From: Bacillota bacterium
GTDB lineage: Bacteria > Bacillota > SHA-98 > UBA4971
Length of the DNA stretch: 64,000 nucleotides
Direction of reading: 5' to 3'
Assembly: GCA_014360195.1 (NCBI GenBank)
Contig: JACIXY010000001.1
Location: 122,989-186,988, forward strand
In this document: in pieces, positions 43,857 through 52,046 of the stretch
Layout: every line of letters starts with the position of its first letter
How positions within the stretch are numbered: position 1 is the stretch's first letter
The notes under the pieces: model-generated
The model's input: the letters and a program-made list of their open reading frames with translations, nothing else
What the model was told of the DNA's origin: nothing
Database searches by the model: none
Translations under genes and position numbers: made by a program

Positions 43857-43885
43857 TTGACCGCGGCCATACGTTGTGCTATACT
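43857..43885 (+). promoter_or_regulatory. Promoter of the infC-rpmI-rplT operon
   Basis: TTGACC (43857-43862), 17-bp spacer, TATACT (43880-43885). It sits 529 bp upstream of infC, implying a long leader. Confidence 0.75.
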
Positions 43886-44413
43886 CAAAAGCGCTATGGT
43901 CGGCCGGGATCCCCGGTCGGGGTGGCGCGTTTTGCCTTGCCGGCGCTTCGCCAGGCGAGGGAGGCAAAGCGGGAGAGACAAACACCATAGAGTGCAGGTA
44001 CAAGCAGAAGCCGTCTGCTTCTCACCTTGCGGCGCTTGCCTCGCTGAGGAGCGGTGCGCGAGGGGCAACAAAATCGGGCTGCCAGCAAGGTTACAGGTTC
44101 TCGCAGCTTGTGCCGGGGAAGGGGCACGGGCTGCGTTATGGCGTGGCGTTATGCCATGAGCGGGCGGCAAGCCCGCTCTTTCCATACCGGTTCTCTGTAC
44201 ACGTTATGCACGTGCTTTGTGCACGTTATGCATGCTATGCAGGGTCTCACACGCTCTGCGACGCCGCGGCCCACGCCGCGCCGCGGCGACCGGTGCGCCA
44301 CGCCACGGCTCCGCCGATCTGATGCGGCCTGCAGTGCTGCGGCGTCGTGGAGTCGCCGAAACTCGGGAATGATCGCGCTGTGCGCGAGTTATTAAATCTG
44401 GGGGTGAGGCACA
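43886..44413 (+). promoter_or_regulatory. Long leader of infC operon with attenuator-like hairpin
   Basis: About 520 nt with several potential stems. The clearest is AGCGGGC-GGCAA-GCCCGCT (44159-44177), followed by CTTTCC, a modest terminator. CACGTTATGCA occurs twice around 44208-44232 in an IR-rich tract. In Bacillota the infC-rpmI-rplT operon is controlled by L20 binding to its leader and premature termination; the layout fits, but I see no proven L20 site. Confidence 0.5.
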
Positions 44414-44929
44414 ATCGCCAAAGACTTGAGGGTGAACGAGGCGATCCGGGCCCGGGAGATCAGACTCATCGATGAGAATGGCGAGCAGCTCGGGATCATG
44501 GTGGTCAGGGAGGGCCTCCGGATCGCAGCGGAGAGGGGCCTTGACCTCGTTGAGGTCGCGCCCAACGCCAAGCCGCCCGTATGCCGGTTACTCGATTATG
44601 GCAAGTACAAGTACGAGCAGGCGAAGCGCGACAGAGAGGCCCGGAAGAAGCAGCGGACCATGGACATTAAGGAAGTCAGGATGACCCCGAAGATCGAGGG
44701 CCACGATTTCCAGGTGAAGGTCAGGAACGCTCAGAAGTTTCTTCAGGACGGGGACAAGGTCAAGGCCACCGTTAGGTTCCGTGGCCGCGAGATCGTTCAC
44801 GCCGACATTGGGCGGGCGTTGCTTTTGGACCTCGCCGAAGAGGTCAAGGATTATGGAGTTATCGAGCGAGAGCCCAGGGTCGAGGGCAAGCACATGATCA
44901 TGGTACTCGCTCCAAAACAGACAGGGTAG
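44414..44929 (+). CDS. infC: Translation initiation factor IF-3 with ATC start codon
   Basis: A 171-residue IF-3: the N-domain begins AKDLRVNEAIRAREIRLIDE, the linker contains YGKYKYEQAKRDREARKKQR and the C-domain has EVRMTPKIEGHDFQVKVRNA. It binds 30S and rejects non-canonical start codons and initiator mispairing. The correct start appears to be ATC at 44414: GGGGGTGAGG sits five bases upstream, and the residues after it match the family N-terminus. TTG 44426 would be 17 bases from that site. A non-AUG/GUG/UUG start on infC is a classic self-regulation device, because IF-3 discriminates against its own start. Confidence 0.92.
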   Translation: MAKDLRVNEAIRAREIRLIDENGEQLGIMVVREGLRIAAERGLDLVEVAPNAKPPVCRLLDYGKYKYEQAKRDREARKKQRTMDIKEVRMTPKIEGHDFQVKVRNAQKFLQDGDKVKATVRFRGREIVHADIGRALLLDLAEEVKDYGVIEREPRVEGKHMIMVLAPKQTG

Positions 44930-45008
44930 ACCACGCGCAACGCGCGCAGATCGAGAAGGCAGCACCTCGCCCTGGTGTGGTGTATGCCGGAAAAAGGAGA
45001 GACTTGAA

Positions 45009-45206
45009 GTGCCCAAGGTGAAAACTCACAAAGGAGCCGCCAAGAGGTTCAGGGTTACGGGTTCAGGCAAGATCATGAGGGACAAGGCCTACGGCGGACA
45101 TAATACTGGCAAGAAATCCGGTAAGGTAAAGAGGTCCCTGCGGGAACCCGCTGTGCTTGCGCCCGGAGACGCGGTGAGGGTGAAAAGGCTCCTGCGGCAC
45201 GCATAG
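45009..45206 (+). CDS. rpmI: Ribosomal protein bL35
   Basis: A 65-residue basic protein beginning PKVKTHKGAAKRFRVTGSGK and continuing GHNTGKKSGK, the bL35 pattern; usual length 64-66. GTG start after AAAAGGAGAG. Second gene of infC-rpmI-rplT. Confidence 0.97.
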   Translation: MPKVKTHKGAAKRFRVTGSGKIMRDKAYGGHNTGKKSGKVKRSLREPAVLAPGDAVRVKRLLRHA

Positions 45207-45260
45207 AAGAGGGAGCAAGGGCGCAAGCTGGTCCAGGCTGAACCTGAGGAGGAGTGTACG

Positions 45261-45626
45261 ATGCCGAGAGCAAAAGGTGGATTTGTCACAAGGCGGCGGC
45301 ACAAAAAGATCCTGAAGATGGCCAAGGGGTTCACCGGCGCGAAGAGCAAGGTTTTCCGGCGAGCTAACGAGGCTGTGATGAAATCCCTGCAGTACGCATA
45401 CAGAGACAGGCGCAATAAGAAACGGGACTTCCGGAAGCTCTGGATCGCCAGGATCAACGCTGCCGCCCGCATGAATGGGATGTCTTACAGCCGGTTCATG
45501 GACGGCCTGCACAAGGCGGGCGTTGTCATAAACAGAAAGGTCCTTGCCGAGATCGCCATGAACGACCAGAACGCCTTCGGCGAGCTTGTGAAGCTCGCGA
45601 AGGCAAGCGGCGGCGGTGGCCAGTAG
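45261..45626 (+). CDS. rplT: Ribosomal protein bL20
   Basis: A 121-residue basic protein with [20 protein letters not shown] and [20 protein letters not shown] at the N-terminus, and [17 protein letters not shown] in the globular domain. bL20 is essential for early 50S assembly and, in Bacillota, represses its own operon by binding the leader. ATG after GGAGGAGTGT. The C-terminus has a Gly-rich end. Confidence 0.98.
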   Translation: MPRAKGGFVTRRRHKKILKMAKGFTGAKSKVFRRANEAVMKSLQYAYRDRRNKKRDFRKLWIARINAAARMNGMSYSRFMDGLHKAGVVINRKVLAEIAMNDQNAFGELVKLAKASGGGGQ

Positions 45627-45656
45627 TAAGGCGGTGGACAGTAACAGGTGGCGGTC

Positions 45657-46469
45657 ATGATAACCAGCCGTCGCAATCCGAGGGTCCAGGGAATAAGGAG
45701 GCTCGGACGCCGCGAGCACCGGGCCGCGACGCGACGGTTTCTCCTTGAGGGCATAAGAAGCATCGAGGAGGCTGTGGATGCGGGAGCCAGGATATACGAG
45801 GTCCTGGTGACCCCGCATCTTCTTCGATCTGGGCGCGGAAAGACGCTCCTGCAGCGCCTGGAGGCGGTCGGTGCCGAGGTCGCCGCGGTCACAGAGGAGG
45901 TGCTCGCCGCCGTGTCCGACACCGAGACCCCCCAGGGAATCGTGGGCGTGGCCGCCATGCCCGACGAGCCGCTGCGCCTGGACGGGAACCCGCTCGTCCT
46001 CGTGGTGGACGGCGTGCGCGACCCGGGTAACCTGGGCACGCTCGTCCGCACTGCCGCGGCGCTGGGAGCGGCAGGTATCATTGTCACCCGGGGAACGGTG
46101 GACGTTTACAACCCCAAGTGCGTCCGGGCGACCATGGGAAGCCTGTTCCGGATGCCGACCGAGGAGCGTGCAGACGCAGCTGAGGCCGTCTCGTTCCTCA
46201 AAGCGCGGGGGCTTCGTGTCGTCGCCGGGGATGTCAGGGCCGAGACGGTGTGCTACCACTGGGATTTCACCGGGCCGAGCGCGGTTCTTGTGGGTGGTGA
46301 GGCGTTCGGGCCGTCCGAGGATGTTCTGGAAATGTGCGACGGCCGTGTGAGGATCCCGATGCCGGGCGGGGTGGAGTCGCTCAACGTCGCGGTGGCTGGC
46401 GCGATCCTCATGTACGAGGCTACGAGGCAGAGAACTGCAGGCCGGGGAGGGTGTGGCGCGGAAGCCTGA
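45657..46469 (+). CDS. SpoU/TrmH-family RNA 2'-O-methyltransferase
   Basis: A 270-residue SPOUT methylase. An N-terminal L30e-like substrate domain (RRFLLEGIRSIEEAVDAG) precedes the trefoil-knot domain with the three motifs: VVDGVRDPGNLGTLVRTAAA, LVGGEAFGPSE and IPMPGGVESLNVAVAGAI. It methylates the ribose of rRNA or tRNA with S-adenosylmethionine; the RlmB/TsnR group is the closest by layout. ATG 45657 has AGGTGG at five bases; GTG 45648 is an alternative. The position directly after rplT is common in Bacillota, and it is probably transcribed with it. Confidence 0.92.
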   Translation: MITSRRNPRVQGIRRLGRREHRAATRRFLLEGIRSIEEAVDAGARIYEVLVTPHLLRSGRGKTLLQRLEAVGAEVAAVTEEVLAAVSDTETPQGIVGVAAMPDEPLRLDGNPLVLVVDGVRDPGNLGTLVRTAAALGAAGIIVTRGTVDVYNPKCVRATMGSLFRMPTEERADAAEAVSFLKARGLRVVAGDVRAETVCYHWDFTGPSAVLVGGEAFGPSEDVLEMCDGRVRIPMPGGVESLNVAVAGAILMYEATRQRTAGRGGCGAEA

Positions 46470-46502
46470 GAATCCTTGTTGCGGGCCGGGGAATCGCTGT
46501 GC

Positions 46503-46508
46503 TATAAT
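46503..46508 (+). promoter_or_regulatory. -10 element before yqzL-like gene
   Basis: A perfect TATAAT 48 bp upstream of the small gene; TTGCGG at 46479-46484 (spacer 18) is a plausible -35. Confidence 0.6.
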
Positions 46509-46556
46509 GAGACCTAAAGAGTCCGACCGACACCTCTGAAAGGACGTGGTTCCTTG

Positions 46557-46646
46557 ATGCTGGGAGCGGACTTCTTCTGGCGGCTCTTCGAGCTTACAGG
46601 GTCGATCACGGCGTACCTCATCTATAGAATGCTGGTCACTCAGTAG
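46557..46646 (+). CDS. yqzL: YqzL-like mini-protein (29 aa)
   Basis: A 29-residue frame with GAAAGGACGTGG upstream. The sequence contains FFWRLFELTGSITAYLIYR, matching the conserved WKLFEKTGSxDAYLLYK pattern of YqzL, a tiny protein widespread in Bacillota whose function is not known; in many genomes it lies near recO/era. Here it stands alone between an rRNA methylase and the phe T-box. The chain is amphipathic and could lie on the membrane. Confidence 0.75.
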   Translation: MLGADFFWRLFELTGSITAYLIYRMLVTQ

Positions 46647-46780
46647 CAGCCGGTAGCAGCGGGCGGCGGGTCGCCCGCAGGTGAGAGGGGATCGCACGAG
46701 GCGCGTACAGCAAGATACATAGCATGAGCAATTGAGCGGCCTAGCTGGGCGATGGAGTCCCGCGGCCGGTTCCTAGGGAC

Positions 46781-46852
46781 GTCAACCGCGCCGGACTTGA
46801 AGTCCGAAGCTTGTGGTGAAACGTTCCTGGGAGGAGTCCGTTCCAGCACGTG
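46781..46852 (+). repeat. P2: palindrome-containing 72-bp repeat, copy 2
   Basis: Second copy of the element at 13231-13302: GTCAACC, hairpin CGGACTTGAAGTCCG (one base longer in the loop), GTGGTGAAAC, CCAGCACGTGA. Located between yqzL and the Phe T-box. Flanks of the two copies are unrelated, as expected for a dispersed repeat. Confidence 0.65.
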
Positions 46853-46952
46853 AAGGAGGCTACGCGCCGCAAGCCGCCGGGGGATGCACCGCAAGCGTGG
46901 CAAATCCGCCGGACACGGCTGAACGGGTTGAACTGACACACGAGTGTACAAT

Positions 46953-47360
46953 GATGCACAGGCGATGATGGAGAGGAGTAAGCGGAATGAGGCCCCAAGG
47001 GAGGGTGCGTCGAGGACTGCGAGCGCGCCCGGGCCGGCTTCCGTTGAAGTTCGCTCCGGAGCTGCAGGCTGAAAGCGGCAGGCAAGGCTGCCTGGGTGCA
47101 TGAGAGCCCGAGAGCCTGAGAGGAAGGCTCTTTTGCACCGCGACGGAGGAGTCGCGCGGCGGAGGCGTCGCGCCGCGAGTAGGCTGTGCCGGAACCCCAC
47201 CGTTACGAGGGGAGGGCATCGGCCGCACGGCCTGTGCTTGGCAAATGAGAGGTCAGGCTCTGCTTTCATGACTGTGTTTCATGACTACGGCAGGCCTGCC
47301 AAGAAGGGTGGTACCGCGGAGCCACAGTCTTCGTCCCTTGGAAGACTGTGGCTTTTGTGT
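46953..47360 (+). promoter_or_regulatory. T-box leader, Phe specifier (UUC)
   Basis: Stem I opens with GGAGTAAGCGGA and closes with TCCGT...GCTCC, leaving a specifier loop TGAAGTTCG with triplet TTC (47052-47054) for Phe. The T-box AAGAAGGGTGGTACCGCGG is at 47301-47319. The terminator is a perfect 12-bp stem GCCACAGTCTTC/GAAGACTGTGGC (47321-47352) followed by TTTTGTGTT. It controls tlyA-pheS-pheT. Confidence 0.9.
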
Positions 47361-47407
47361 TATGAGAAGGAAAGTCGTGTTATGGCAAGAGAAGAGGAGG
47401 GAAGGGG

Positions 47408-48325
47408 ATGAGCCGCGTGGTGAGATACACGAAGAAGAGGCGACTTGACGAACTCCTGGTGGAACGCGGGTTCTTCGACAGCCGGCGCGCAGCCATCGGT
47501 TACATCATGGCGGGCAAGGTCCTTGTGGACGGGCAGCGCGAGGATAAGCCCGGCACCCTTGTGCCGTCGGATGCCGACGTGCGGGTGAAAGGCATCGATA
47601 TGCCTTTTGTAGGGCGCGGCGGGCTCAAGCTGGACCACGCGCTCCGCGAGTTCGGGATAGACGTCACGGGAAAGGTGGTCCTAGACGCCGGCGCGTCCAC
47701 CGGCGGCTTTACCGATTGCCTGCTGCAACGGGGCGCGAGGCTCGTCTACGCGGTTGACGTAGGCTTCGGGCAGCTTGCGGGAAAGCTACGTGTGGACCCA
47801 AGGGTTGTCTCACTTGAGCGCACGAACATCAGCGACCTCGAGCCGGGAGACCTCGTGCCGCCGCCTGAGATGGCGGTGGCCGACCTCTCCTACCTGTCCC
47901 TCGTGAAGGCGGTCGCGATCATTGCCCGCCTCATCGTCGGGAGAGGCGACATAGTAGCGCTCATAAAGCCCCTCTTTGAGGACTCGAGGCCCGCCGCCGT
48001 CGACGACCCGGGCGTCCACAGGGACGTGCTTGCTCGCCTGGTGAGCCACTTCGACCAGAAGGGGTTCGGCATTCTGGGGCTGACCTCGTCGCCGGTGCTC
48101 GGAAGCTCCGGCACGGCCGAGTTCCTCATCTGGCTTTCGAAGTCGCCAGAGTGCACCCGGGTCGCGGAAGTGTGGAACGCCATTCCCCATGTGGTGGCTG
48201 CCGCGCAGCGGCTCAGGCAGCGCGAGCGCGAGCACGAGGACGAAGACGAGCACAAGCACGAACAGGAGCAGGAGCAGGACCAGGAGCACAGGCAGGAGTG
48301 CGCCTTGCAGGGCACGCAAGGATAA
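47408..48325 (+). CDS. tlyA: TlyA-family S4-domain rRNA/ribose 2'-O-methyltransferase
   Basis: A 305-residue TlyA-type protein: S4 RNA-binding domain (RLDELLVERGFFDSRRAAIG, then VLVDGQ) and FtsJ-like methylase with GRGGLKLDHAL, VLDAGASTGGFTDCLLQRGA (SAM motif I) and VADLSYLSL. Family members methylate 2'-O positions of 16S and 23S rRNA. The C-terminal 45 residues are a charged Glu/His/Gln/Asp tail absent from typical TlyA. It lies directly between the Phe T-box terminator and pheS, 15 bp upstream of pheS, so its synthesis should follow tRNA-Phe charging. The start follows GGAGGGAAGGGG. The usual neighbours (dxs, nadK, argR) are missing. Confidence 0.92.
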   Translation: MSRVVRYTKKRRLDELLVERGFFDSRRAAIGYIMAGKVLVDGQREDKPGTLVPSDADVRVKGIDMPFVGRGGLKLDHALREFGIDVTGKVVLDAGASTGGFTDCLLQRGARLVYAVDVGFGQLAGKLRVDPRVVSLERTNISDLEPGDLVPPPEMAVADLSYLSLVKAVAIIARLIVGRGDIVALIKPLFEDSRPAAVDDPGVHRDVLARLVSHFDQKGFGILGLTSSPVLGSSGTAEFLIWLSKSPECTRVAEVWNAIPHVVAAAQRLRQREREHEDEDEHKHEQEQEQDQEHRQECALQGTQG

Positions 48326-48340
48326 GGGAGGGTTCGGTAG

Positions 48341-49405
48341 ATGCGCGACGACATAGAGAAGATCATTTCGCGGGCCGCAGCCGAGGTTTCCGCAGCGTCG
48401 AGCCTGGCGGAGCTCGACGAGGTGAGAGTGAGGTACCTCGGGAAGAAGGGCAAGATCACGACGGCTCTTCGGAGCCTCGGCACATGCCCGCCCGAGGAGC
48501 GCCCGGTCCTCGGGAAGCTGCTCAACGAGGCCCGCGAATCGGTGGAGGCCATGCTGACCCGGCGCCGCGATGAGGTGGCGGCGCTGGAGAGGGCGAAGGC
48601 GCTCGAGGCCGAAAGGGTGGATGTCACTCTGCCCGGCACGAGGCCGCCTGTGGGGGCGAGGCACCCGATAAGGATGGTCTACGAGGAGCTGGAGGAGATC
48701 TTCGGACGCATGGGCTTCGAGGTGGCCGAGGGTCCCGACGTCGAGCTGGACTATTACAACTTCGAGGCGCTCAACGTCCCCAAGAACCACCCGTCGCGGG
48801 ACATCCAGGACACATTTTACGTCTCCGACGAGGTGGTGCTCCGCACCCACACCACATGCGTGGACGTCCGCGTCATGAAGGGGCGAAAGCCGCCGATCCG
48901 GGCGATCATCCCGGGGAAGGTTTACAGGTCGGACGCGTCCGACCCGTCGCACCTTCCAGTGTTCCACCAGCTTGACGGGTTTGCCGTTGACGAGGGCATC
49001 ACGTTCGGGGACCTCAAGGGCACGCTTGCGAGGTTCGCCCGGGAGTTCTTCGGGGCCGGTACGAAGGTCAGGTTCCGTCCGAGCTACTTCCCGTTTACCG
49101 AGCCCAGCGCCGAGATGGACGTGTCGTGCGTCATCTGCCACGGCAGGGGATGCCGTGTATGCAAGAACACCGGCTGGCTCGAGATCCTGGGGTCGGGGCT
49201 TTTCCACCCGAAGGTGCTGGAAGCCGTCGGGTACGACCCCGAGAAGGTGTCGGGCCTCGCTTTCGGTATGGGCGCCGACAGGATCGCCATGCTGAAGTAC
49301 GGGATTGAAGACATCCGGCTTCTAGCGGAGAACGACATGCGCTTCAACCGCCAGTTCCTTCACATAAATCCCGCCCATATTCTTCATACGTCGAGGGAGG
49401 GTTGA
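48341..49405 (+). CDS. pheS: Phenylalanyl-tRNA synthetase alpha subunit
   Basis: A 354-residue PheRS alpha chain. N-terminal coiled coil (1-95, binds tRNA-Phe), then HPIRMVYEELEEIFGRMGFE, VLRTHTT, motif 2 with KVYRSDASDPSHLPVFHQLD, FRPSYFPFTEPSAEMDVSC, the CHGRGCRVC insert with paired cysteines, and motif 3 LAFGMGADRIAMLKYGIEDI. Where most sequences read HTSPVQ after motif HT, this one reads HTTCVDVRVM. The alpha subunit holds the catalytic site and works as alpha2beta2 with pheT, which starts 3 bp later. ATG 48341 follows AGGGAGGG. Confidence 0.97.
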   Translation: MRDDIEKIISRAAAEVSAASSLAELDEVRVRYLGKKGKITTALRSLGTCPPEERPVLGKLLNEARESVEAMLTRRRDEVAALERAKALEAERVDVTLPGTRPPVGARHPIRMVYEELEEIFGRMGFEVAEGPDVELDYYNFEALNVPKNHPSRDIQDTFYVSDEVVLRTHTTCVDVRVMKGRKPPIRAIIPGKVYRSDASDPSHLPVFHQLDGFAVDEGITFGDLKGTLARFAREFFGAGTKVRFRPSYFPFTEPSAEMDVSCVICHGRGCRVCKNTGWLEILGSGLFHPKVLEAVGYDPEKVSGLAFGMGADRIAMLKYGIEDIRLLAENDMRFNRQFLHINPAHILHTSREG

Positions 49406-49408
49406 GAC

Positions 49409-51553
49409 ATGCTTGTACCCTATGAATGGCTGAAGGAGTTCGTGCCCGGGCTTCCCCCGGCGGACGAGGTCGCCCGCGTGCTCACCATGGCCGGCGTGGC
49501 GGTTGAGGCTCTTACGGGCGAGGGTGAGGACGCCGTTTTCGACTTCGAGATAACGCACAACCGTCCGGACCTTTTGAGCGTGTTCGGCATAGCGCGCGAG
49601 GCCGCGGCCGTGTTTTCGCTGCCCCTTCGCCATCCGGAGCTTGCCGTGCCCGAGGAGGGGGATGCCGCGGAGGGCATGGCCTCGGTGGAGATCGCCGCGC
49701 CCGACCTCTGCCGCCGGTATATCGCCAGGATCGTGACGGACGTGAAGATCGGCCCGTCCCCTGGCTGGATGCAGGCAAGGCTCGCGTCTTCAGGTGTCCG
49801 ATCTATCAACAACATTGTGGATGTCACAAACTACGTCATGCTGGAAGTCGGTCAGCCGCTCCACGCCTTCGACCTGGACCTTGTCGGCGGGCGCCGCATC
49901 GTCGTTCGCCGGGCGGCGCCTGGCGAGTCCATCACCACCATCGACGGTGAGGAGCGCAGGCTGAGCGAGGACATGCTCGTCATCGCCGATGCCGACCGTC
50001 CGGTGGCCGTGGCCGGGGTCATGGGCGGTCTCGAAACCGAGGTGAGCGAGAGGACCAAAGCGGTGCTTCTCGAGTCGGCAAACTTCGACGGCGTGAGCGT
50101 GTGGCGCACCTCGCGGGCGCTACGGATGCGCACCGAGGCGTCGAGCCGGTTTTCGCGCGGGCTGTGGCCGGAGAACGCCCGCATCGGAGTGGACCGCGCC
50201 GCGGCCCTCATTGCCGCTATCGGCGCGGGGAAGATCGCCCGCGGGATGCTCGATGCGTACCCTGGCCGCGAGGCGCCGGTTTACGTGACCCTCCGCCCGC
50301 GCCGTGTGAACCACCTGCTTGGAACCGACATTCCCGCTGAGGAGATGAAGGACATCCTGATGCGACTCGGGTTCATCGTCGAGCCTCAGGACGGCGACTC
50401 ATACCGCGTGCTCGTTCCCGACCACCGACGGGACGTGTCCCGGGAGGAGGACCTTGTCGAGGAGATCGCGAGGCTGCACGGGTACGACAGGATAGAGCCC
50501 ACCCTGCCCAAGGGGGCGCCTCCCGAGGTGCGCCTCGATCCAGCGAGACAGCTCGCCTTGAGGGCCGGCGAGATCCTCAGGGCGTGCGGCCTCTCCGAGG
50601 TCGAGACAATCACGTTCACGAACCTCGAAGCATGCCGGGAGCTTCGGCTTCCCGAGGACGAGGTCGAGAGGCGCGCGGTGAAGATATCCAACCCGCTCTC
50701 CAGCGACTACACGATGATGCGGACGACGCTTCTCACGAGCCTCCTTGATGTGCTCAAGAGAAACGCCGCGCGCCGCGGGGACGACGTCGCCATCTACGAG
50801 ATCGCCAGGGTATACCTGAGGCGCGAGCGCGAGGATGCTCCCGGGAGCGCGCGGGGAGATGGCCTACGGAGCAGCGGCAGCGCAGGTGAGGACCTCCTGC
50901 CCTGCGAGCCGACGAAGATTGGCCTTGCGGTCATGGGCAGGATCGCCGAGCCTTCGTGGGAGCGCAGGGCCGCCGACGCGGGGTTCTTCGACCTGAAGGG
51001 CATTGTGGAGACGCTCCTCGAGGGCCTCGGTGTGCGCGGTGCCAGGTTCGTCGCGGCGATCCACCCATCCCTGCATCCAGGGAGGACCGCGCGGGTTGTG
51101 GTGGCTGGGGATGGCGACGGCAGCGACGCCGATATCGGGTTCCTCGGTGAGTTACACCCGGACGTCCGGGAGGCTTTCGGCCTCCGCAAGCGGGCCTGCG
51201 TGGCAGAGCTTGATCTTGCAGGCATCCTTGCCGCAAGGGAGCCTGTTCGTCGCGTGAAGCCTCTTGCCAGGTTCCCGGCGGTGACGAGAGACATGGCCAT
51301 TGTCGTGCGTCGTGACGTCCCAAGCTCCGAGGTCCGGGATGTGATGGCTGCGGCAGGAACGGGTCTTGTGGAGGACTTAAGGCTCTTCGACGTGTATGAA
51401 GGGCCGCAGGTGCCCGAAGGCCACAAGAGCCTCGCATTCTCCATCACCTACCGCAGTCCGGAACGCACCCTTACCGACGAGGAAGTGGAGAAGGCCCACA
51501 GGGCGATCTCGACTGCTCTAACTGAAAAGCTGGGGGCTACAGTAAGGGAGTGA
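49409..51553 (+). CDS. pheT: Phenylalanyl-tRNA synthetase beta subunit, short form lacking the EMAP-like domain
   Basis: A 714-residue beta chain, shorter than the usual ~800. The N-terminus MLVPYEWLKEFV...GVAVEAL passes directly into VFDFEITHNRPDLLSVFGIA, so the OB-fold tRNA-binding (EMAP-II-like) insertion of about 100 residues is missing. The remaining parts are typical: B3/B4 editing domain (RSINNIVDVTNYVMLEVGQP), B5 (RRDVSREEDLVEEIARLHGY), the catalytic-like core and the C-terminal FDX-ACB anticodon domain (FPAVTRDMAIVVRRDV...TYRSPERTLTDEEV). It ends within the hairpin at 51537. Confidence 0.95.
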   Translation: MLVPYEWLKEFVPGLPPADEVARVLTMAGVAVEALTGEGEDAVFDFEITHNRPDLLSVFGIAREAAAVFSLPLRHPELAVPEEGDAAEGMASVEIAAPDLCRRYIARIVTDVKIGPSPGWMQARLASSGVRSINNIVDVTNYVMLEVGQPLHAFDLDLVGGRRIVVRRAAPGESITTIDGEERRLSEDMLVIADADRPVAVAGVMGGLETEVSERTKAVLLESANFDGVSVWRTSRALRMRTEASSRFSRGLWPENARIGVDRAAALIAAIGAGKIARGMLDAYPGREAPVYVTLRPRRVNHLLGTDIPAEEMKDILMRLGFIVEPQDGDSYRVLVPDHRRDVSREEDLVEEIARLHGYDRIEPTLPKGAPPEVRLDPARQLALRAGEILRACGLSEVETITFTNLEACRELRLPEDEVERRAVKISNPLSSDYTMMRTTLLTSLLDVLKRNAARRGDDVAIYEIARVYLRREREDAPGSARGDGLRSSGSAGEDLLPCEPTKIGLAVMGRIAEPSWERRAADAGFFDLKGIVETLLEGLGVRGARFVAAIHPSLHPGRTARVVVAGDGDGSDADIGFLGELHPDVREAFGLRKRACVAELDLAGILAAREPVRRVKPLARFPAVTRDMAIVVRRDVPSSEVRDVMAAAGTGLVEDLRLFDVYEGPQVPEGHKSLAFSITYRSPERTLTDEEVEKAHRAISTALTEKLGATVRE

Positions 51554-51576
51554 CTTCGGTCACTCTCTTACTGTAG
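51537..51576 (+). terminator. Perfect 18-bp UUCG hairpin at the pheT stop
   Basis: CTACAGTAAGGGAGTGAC and GTCACTCTCTTACTGTAG pair over 18 bp with one G-U, closed by the very stable C(TTCG)G tetraloop. The pheT TGA lies in the left arm. Only TTCC follows, so it is a poor intrinsic terminator; it may protect the 3' end or end transcription with help. It closes the phe operon before zapA. Confidence 0.6.
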
Positions 51577-51731
51577 TTCCGGGCCTGGGGGGCGAAATTC
51601 GTATACACGGCCGCCCGGGAAGGAGGTAATCGGAGCCGCACTGTAGAATAGATGTGCTTGACCAGTAGATGAGGAGAGAAGTAGATGAGAATAGATGAGT
51701 ATATCGGATCACGGCAGGGAGCGTCGAACGT

Positions 51732-52028
51732 ATGATAGGAGCAGGCTCTTTGGGTGAGGCTGAGCGAGGAACGGGCGGGCCGAAGAAGAACCGGGTCACT
51801 GTGAACATCGTGGACGAGGAATACACCATCAGGGCCGACGCAGACCCGGAATACGTGAAGTTGCTGGCGAAAGCCGTGGATGAGCGGGTTCGCGCCGCAC
51901 TGGCCGCAAACCCCAGGCTCGCCCGGAGCCGTGCGGCCATCCTGGCGTGCCTCTCCCTCGCCGACGACCTGGAGAAGCTGAAGGCGCGCTATGAAGAGCT
52001 GATGCGCATGGTCGAGGAAGCGAGATAA
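51732..52028 (+). CDS. zapA: ZapA-like FtsZ-ring-associated protein
   Basis: A 98-residue protein with the ZapA pattern: NRVTVNIVDEEYTIRADADP, EYVKLLAKAVDERVR, then a heptad-like helix LADDLEKLKARYEELMRMVE. ZapA dimers crosslink FtsZ protofilaments in the division ring. The first 18 residues are a polar extension. It lies 18 bp upstream of cvpA, an arrangement with polX and mutS2 nearby that is frequent in Bacillota. ATG 51732 follows AGGGAG. Confidence 0.85.
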   Translation: MIGAGSLGEAERGTGGPKKNRVTVNIVDEEYTIRADADPEYVKLLAKAVDERVRAALAANPRLARSRAAILACLSLADDLEKLKARYEELMRMVEEAR

Positions 52029-52046
52029 GGGAGGAGGGTATTCGAC

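Noticed and set aside
46924..46952. Promoter for the Phe T-box with TACAAT at 46947
   Set aside because: No acceptable -35 at 16-18 bp and no extended -10; too weak to claim.
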